This document shows, piece by piece, positions 6,485 to 8,618 of a stretch of 8,618 nucleotides of DNA (position 1 is its first letter; each line of letters opens with the position of its first letter). Position numbers and translations under genes: made by a program. The notes under the pieces were generated by a model. The model made no database searches. It had not been told where the DNA came from and saw only the letters and a program-made list of their open reading frames with translations. The stretch spans positions 1 through 8,618 of the forward strand of contig JAJRUA010000362.1 of NCBI GenBank assembly GCA_024278035.1, read 5' to 3'. The DNA is from Planctomycetota bacterium. Lineage in GTDB: Bacteria; Planctomycetota; Planctomycetia; Pirellulales; Lacipirellulaceae.

Positions 6485-6519
6485 AAAAAAGGGCGTCCCT
6501 GATATCAGGGACGCCCTTT
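6485..6519 (-). terminator. Intrinsic terminator of the rpsD-rpoA-rplQ transcript
   Basis: A perfect palindrome with 16-nt arms (6488-6503 and 6504-6519, core GGGCGTCCCTGAT) folds to a long GC-rich hairpin with a minimal loop. On the minus strand it is followed by six T (complement of 6485-6490). It lies about 40 nt after the rplQ stop and marks the end of the ribosomal operon. Confidence 0.95.
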
Positions 6520-6557
6520 GCTTATAACCGTTCAGGTAGGATCGCGAAGCGCCAGTT

Positions 6558-7220
6558 TTACTCTTTACCGGCTTCGGCAGTCTCTTCAGCCGAGTCTTTC
6601 GTGGCCGTTTCTTCCGAGGAGGCCTCTTCCGTCTCATCTGCTGAGTCGAACGCGGGACGCTCGCTCTTCTGAGCGATTCGGTCGTGGTCGCCGCCGACAA
6701 ACTCAAGGATTGCGCGGGTGCCAGCATCGCCCAGACGTGGGTGGGCAAGCCGTAAGACACGGGTGTAACCTCCGGGGCGGTCTTCAAAGCGAGGGGCCAC
6801 TTCCTCAAAGAGAACCGTCACTGCCTGCTTGTCACCCAAAAGCTGAATGCAACGGCGACGTGCGGTGACGGCAGGCGAAATCGCTTGGTTCCATTGAACC
6901 CAACGATCGCTCTTGCGCCACTGCTTCCAGGTGTCGCTACCACGCTCGGCGTCGGTCGCAAACTCCTCAGCAGCGCGCCGCGCTGAGATAGAGTCTCTAG
7001 CGATCGTCACACACTTCTCAACCAGAGGACGAACTTCCTTCGCCTTGCTGATCGTTGTGATGATACGGCCCTTGATCTTGGGCTCCGATTCAAGTTTCAG
7101 AAATCGCAAGTCATCCGGGTCGCGTTCTGTCAGGAACAACGCGCTGGCTAGACTGCGGAGCAAAGCCCGCTGGTGACTTGGATTACGACCGAGTTTACGG
7201 CCTCGTTTACGGTGACGCAT
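6558..7220 (-). CDS. rplQ: 50S ribosomal protein L17, enlarged form
   Basis: Large-subunit ribosomal protein that binds 23S rRNA near the peptide exit side. The N-terminus MRHRKRGRKLGRNPSHQRALLRSLASAL and the C-terminal core motif APRFEDRPGGYTRVLRL (142-158) are diagnostic. At 220 aa it is much longer than the 127 aa of E. coli L17. Compared with that protein it has an extra segment of about 20 residues at 31-50 (TERDPDDLRFLKLESEPKIK), another of about 40 residues at 77-118 (rich in Trp, Lys and Arg, e.g. DTWKQWRKSDRWVQW), and an acidic tail of about 40 residues (182-220, rich in Glu, Ala, Ser and Thr). The start at 7218-7220 has no Shine-Dalgarno sequence; a small hairpin GTTAG-CGA-CTAAC (7234-7246) sits just upstream. 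It follows rpoA after a 99-bp gap and is the last gene of the operon. Confidence 0.97.
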   Translation of the reverse strand: MRHRKRGRKLGRNPSHQRALLRSLASALFLTERDPDDLRFLKLESEPKIKGRIITTISKAKEVRPLVEKCVTIARDSISARRAAEEFATDAERGSDTWKQWRKSDRWVQWNQAISPAVTARRRCIQLLGDKQAVTVLFEEVAPRFEDRPGGYTRVLRLAHPRLGDAGTRAILEFVGGDHDRIAQKSERPAFDSADETEEASSEETATKDSAEETAEAGKE

Positions 7221-7319
7221 GATAGGTGCTGCTGTTAGCGACTAACGTTCGATTGTTTTATTTCGTCTGATTTTTTCGTTCGGTTGCTTTCGCAAAGTTC
7301 TTTTGCCGACTAGCGCGAT
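7221..7319 (-). other. rpoA-rplQ spacer
   Basis: A 99-bp gap, long for an operon in which these genes are often only tens of bases apart. On the minus strand it is A-rich (for example GAACGAAAAAATCAGACG) and includes AATAAAAC (complement of 7255-7262) and the small hairpin 7234-7246. No gene, terminator or ribosome binding site is seen. Confidence 0.5.
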
Positions 7320-8312
7320 TTAGACACCCACGGGTGGCATGACTCGCATACCAAGCTGCAGGCCGAGATCGCGAAGCTTTTCTTGGACTTCAACGAGAGT
7401 CGTCTCGCCAAAGTTACGAACCTCAAGCAAGTGATCCTCGGACAGGCTCACCAATTCTCGAACCGTCAAAATGCTTTCGGACTCAAGGCAATTGGCCGCT
7501 CGCACTGAAAGCTGCAGTTCGGCAATCGACATATTGAGCTTTGCCTCAATGGCGGGATCGGCACCACCCGAGGTGGCAGCACGGGCTGGAGAGCGGACTT
7601 GCGGTCCGAGCTCGGAGTACTGTACGAACGGATTGAGGTGCTTACGCAATATCTTGGCCGACTCGACCATCGCCATCTCAGGCCCAACCGAACCATCGGT
7701 CCAAATCTCAAGCGTTAGCTTATCGTAATTGGTCTTCTGACCAACACGCGTCTCATCCACCGCGTAGCGAACCCGTGTCACGGGACTATAGATGGCATCG
7801 ATCGGGATGATGCCAATCTCTTGGACGTTTTGACTATGCTCACTGGAAGGGACATAGCCCCGACCGTTTTCAACAACCATCTCCATGACGAACGGCACGT
7901 CATCGGTAAGCGTGGCGATCACATGATCTTTGTTGATGACATCGACCGATTCATCGGTTTCAATGTCACCAGCAAGAATGTCACCAGCCGAATTCCGTTC
8001 GACACGCAGCACCTTCATTCCCTCAAGGTGATTCTTCACCACGAGCGACTTGACGTTGAGCACAATATCGGTGACATCCTGCAAAACACCGGGCACCGTC
8101 GTGAACTCATGCTGGGCGTTATGAATCTTGAGCTGCGTAACGGCGCTCCCCTCAAGACTTGAGAGCAGGATCCTGCGCAGGCCATTGCCAACGGTCGTTC
8201 CAAAGCCACGATGAAACGGCTCTGCAACGAACTTGCCATAGGTGGGGGAGAGGGTTTCCTGCTCGCATGTGACCATGCTGGGCAGTTCTAATCCACGCCA
8301 TCGGATATGCAT
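7320..8312 (-). CDS. rpoA: DNA-directed RNA polymerase alpha subunit
   Basis: Alpha subunit, which dimerises to nucleate RNA polymerase assembly and contacts promoter UP elements and activators. The protein has 330 aa, the normal length. N-terminal domain: [21 protein letters not shown] (35-55) is the dimerisation and beta-contact helix, and GRGYVPSSE (150-158) and [11 protein letters not shown] (175-185) are conserved. A linker rich in Ala, Gly and Ser lies at about 240-252. The C-terminal domain has [15 protein letters not shown] (265-279), in which R271 and N274 match the UP-element DNA-binding Arg265 and Asn268 of E. coli, followed by the helix-hairpin-helix at 297-316 ([20 protein letters not shown]). 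The ATG at 8310-8312 is preferred over the adjacent TTG at 8315 because TGGAGT sits 7 nt before it. It follows rpsD, as in most bacteria. Confidence 0.98.
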   Translation of the reverse strand: MHIRWRGLELPSMVTCEQETLSPTYGKFVAEPFHRGFGTTVGNGLRRILLSSLEGSAVTQLKIHNAQHEFTTVPGVLQDVTDIVLNVKSLVVKNHLEGMKVLRVERNSAGDILAGDIETDESVDVINKDHVIATLTDDVPFVMEMVVENGRGYVPSSEHSQNVQEIGIIPIDAIYSPVTRVRYAVDETRVGQKTNYDKLTLEIWTDGSVGPEMAMVESAKILRKHLNPFVQYSELGPQVRSPARAATSGGADPAIEAKLNMSIAELQLSVRAANCLESESILTVRELVSLSEDHLLEVRNFGETTLVEVQEKLRDLGLQLGMRVMPPVGV

Positions 8313-8318
8313 CAAACG

Positions 8319-8324
8319 ACTCCA
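8319..8324 (-). promoter_or_regulatory. Ribosome binding site that fixes the rpoA start
   Basis: TGGAGT on the minus strand, 7 nt before the ATG at 8312. It supports this ATG over the TTG three bases upstream. Confidence 0.7.
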
Positions 8325-8359
8325 AATCGGGGGAGGCCGGGGAAATCGGGGGGCCGGGG
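8324..8359 (+). repeat. Tandem G-rich repeat with G-quadruplex pattern upstream of rpoA
   Basis: Two adjacent copies, AAATCGGGGGAGGCCGGGG (8324-8342) and AAATCGGGGGGCCGGGG (8343-8359), differ by a 2-nt deletion. G-runs of 5, 4, 6 and 4 at 8329-8333, 8339-8342, 8348-8353 and 8356-8359 are separated by 5, 5 and 2 nt, which fits the G3+N1-7 rule. The Gs are on the template strand of rpoA; the mRNA leader is correspondingly C-rich. The repeat ends next to the rpoA ribosome binding site. Confidence 0.7.
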
Positions 8360-8374
8360 TTTCTTACAATGTTT

Positions 8375-8405
8375 AGACGCTTAGGCGCCCTAGCGTTTTA
8401 TTTTT
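8375..8405 (+). terminator. Terminator-like hairpin facing the plus strand
   Basis: ACGCTTAGG (8377-8385) pairs with CCTAGCGT (8389-8396) through one bulged T around a CGC loop, and is followed on the plus strand by TTTATTTTT (8397-8405). The orientation is opposite to all genes here, so it would stop antisense transcription and not the operon. The stem is short and bulged, so this is tentative. Confidence 0.35.
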
Positions 8406-8470
8406 GCTTCTGGCAATCGTCGTCTGCGAGAAGCAGAGTTGATTTTGTTTCGTTCTAAATCTAATTTCGC

Positions 8471-8618
8471 TTAACGCGAGCAAAGTTCAACGATGAGCTG
8501 GGTATCAACGGGAACGGAAATGTCCTCCGTACCTGGGAGTCGACCAACGATTCCTTCGGGGATGGGGCTCTCGGTAACCGCGAGGTAATCGGGGATGTCT
8601 CGGCTGTTCTCTGCCTGA
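8471..8618 (-). CDS. rpsD: 30S ribosomal protein S4, C-terminal end only
   Basis: The last 48 residues before a TAA at 8471-8473; the rest lies beyond the right edge. The sequence ends IPDYLAVTESPIPEGIVGRL, then PGTEDISVPVDTQLIVELCSR. This matches the conserved S4 ending (...P-x-W/Y-L..., then ...LPV-N/D-x-QLIVELYS-K). S4 is a primary 16S rRNA-binding assembly protein, and in E. coli it represses translation of its operon. Its place directly ahead of rpoA is the common bacterial order and supports the call. Confidence 0.93.
   Translation of the reverse strand, partial: QAENSRDIPDYLAVTESPIPEGIVGRLPGTEDISVPVDTQLIVELCSR

Noticed and set aside
8313..8315. TTG start of rpoA one codon upstream
   Set aside because: The adjacent ATG has the right spacing from TGGAGT and matches the usual RpoA N-terminus.

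Overview
This window comes from a bacterial chromosome of moderate to high GC, most likely a member of the Planctomycetota (Pirellulales-like). The reasons are the form of the ribosomal protein L17 (two internal insertions and a long acidic tail), the N-terminus of RpoA, an actinobacterial-type ferrochelatase with Cys ligands, and two exported or lipid-anchored hypothetical proteins of a planctomycete style. This assignment is inferred from protein character and not from a database search. Every gene that can be supported lies on the minus strand, so the window reads from its right end to its left.

Right end (8618 to 6480): the 3' end of rpsD, then rpoA and rplQ. This is the usual distal part of the ribosomal alpha-operon order, and it closes with a very strong intrinsic terminator. 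The two spacers are unusually long (about 160 and 100 bp). The rpsD-rpoA spacer holds a tandem G-rich repeat that fits a G-quadruplex pattern and a hairpin plus T-tract oriented on the plus strand.

Middle (6480 to 4366): an intergenic relic made of degenerate 'AACGCGGAT / AACGCAGAT' units, then a small cytoplasmic HExxH protein (putative zinc metallopeptidase), an 11-bp stem-loop, a lipoprotein of unknown function, and a 314-bp spacer with two hairpins ahead of fba.

Left (4365 to 1): class II fructose-bisphosphate aldolase (Calvin-cycle-type subfamily) ending in a clear intrinsic terminator; ferrochelatase hemH overlapping by four bases an aldo/keto reductase that starts with TTG (a two-gene operon); and a secreted hypothetical protein that runs off the left edge, with its own candidate sigma70-type promoter.

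Most of the window is housekeeping: transcription and translation, central carbon metabolism, haem synthesis. I see no defence, mobile or biosynthetic gene cluster. The items worth a second look are the probable [2Fe-2S] ligands of the ferrochelatase, the enlarged L17, the structured fba leader, the two intergenic short-repeat relics, the G-rich repeat before rpoA, and the unassigned HExxH protein.
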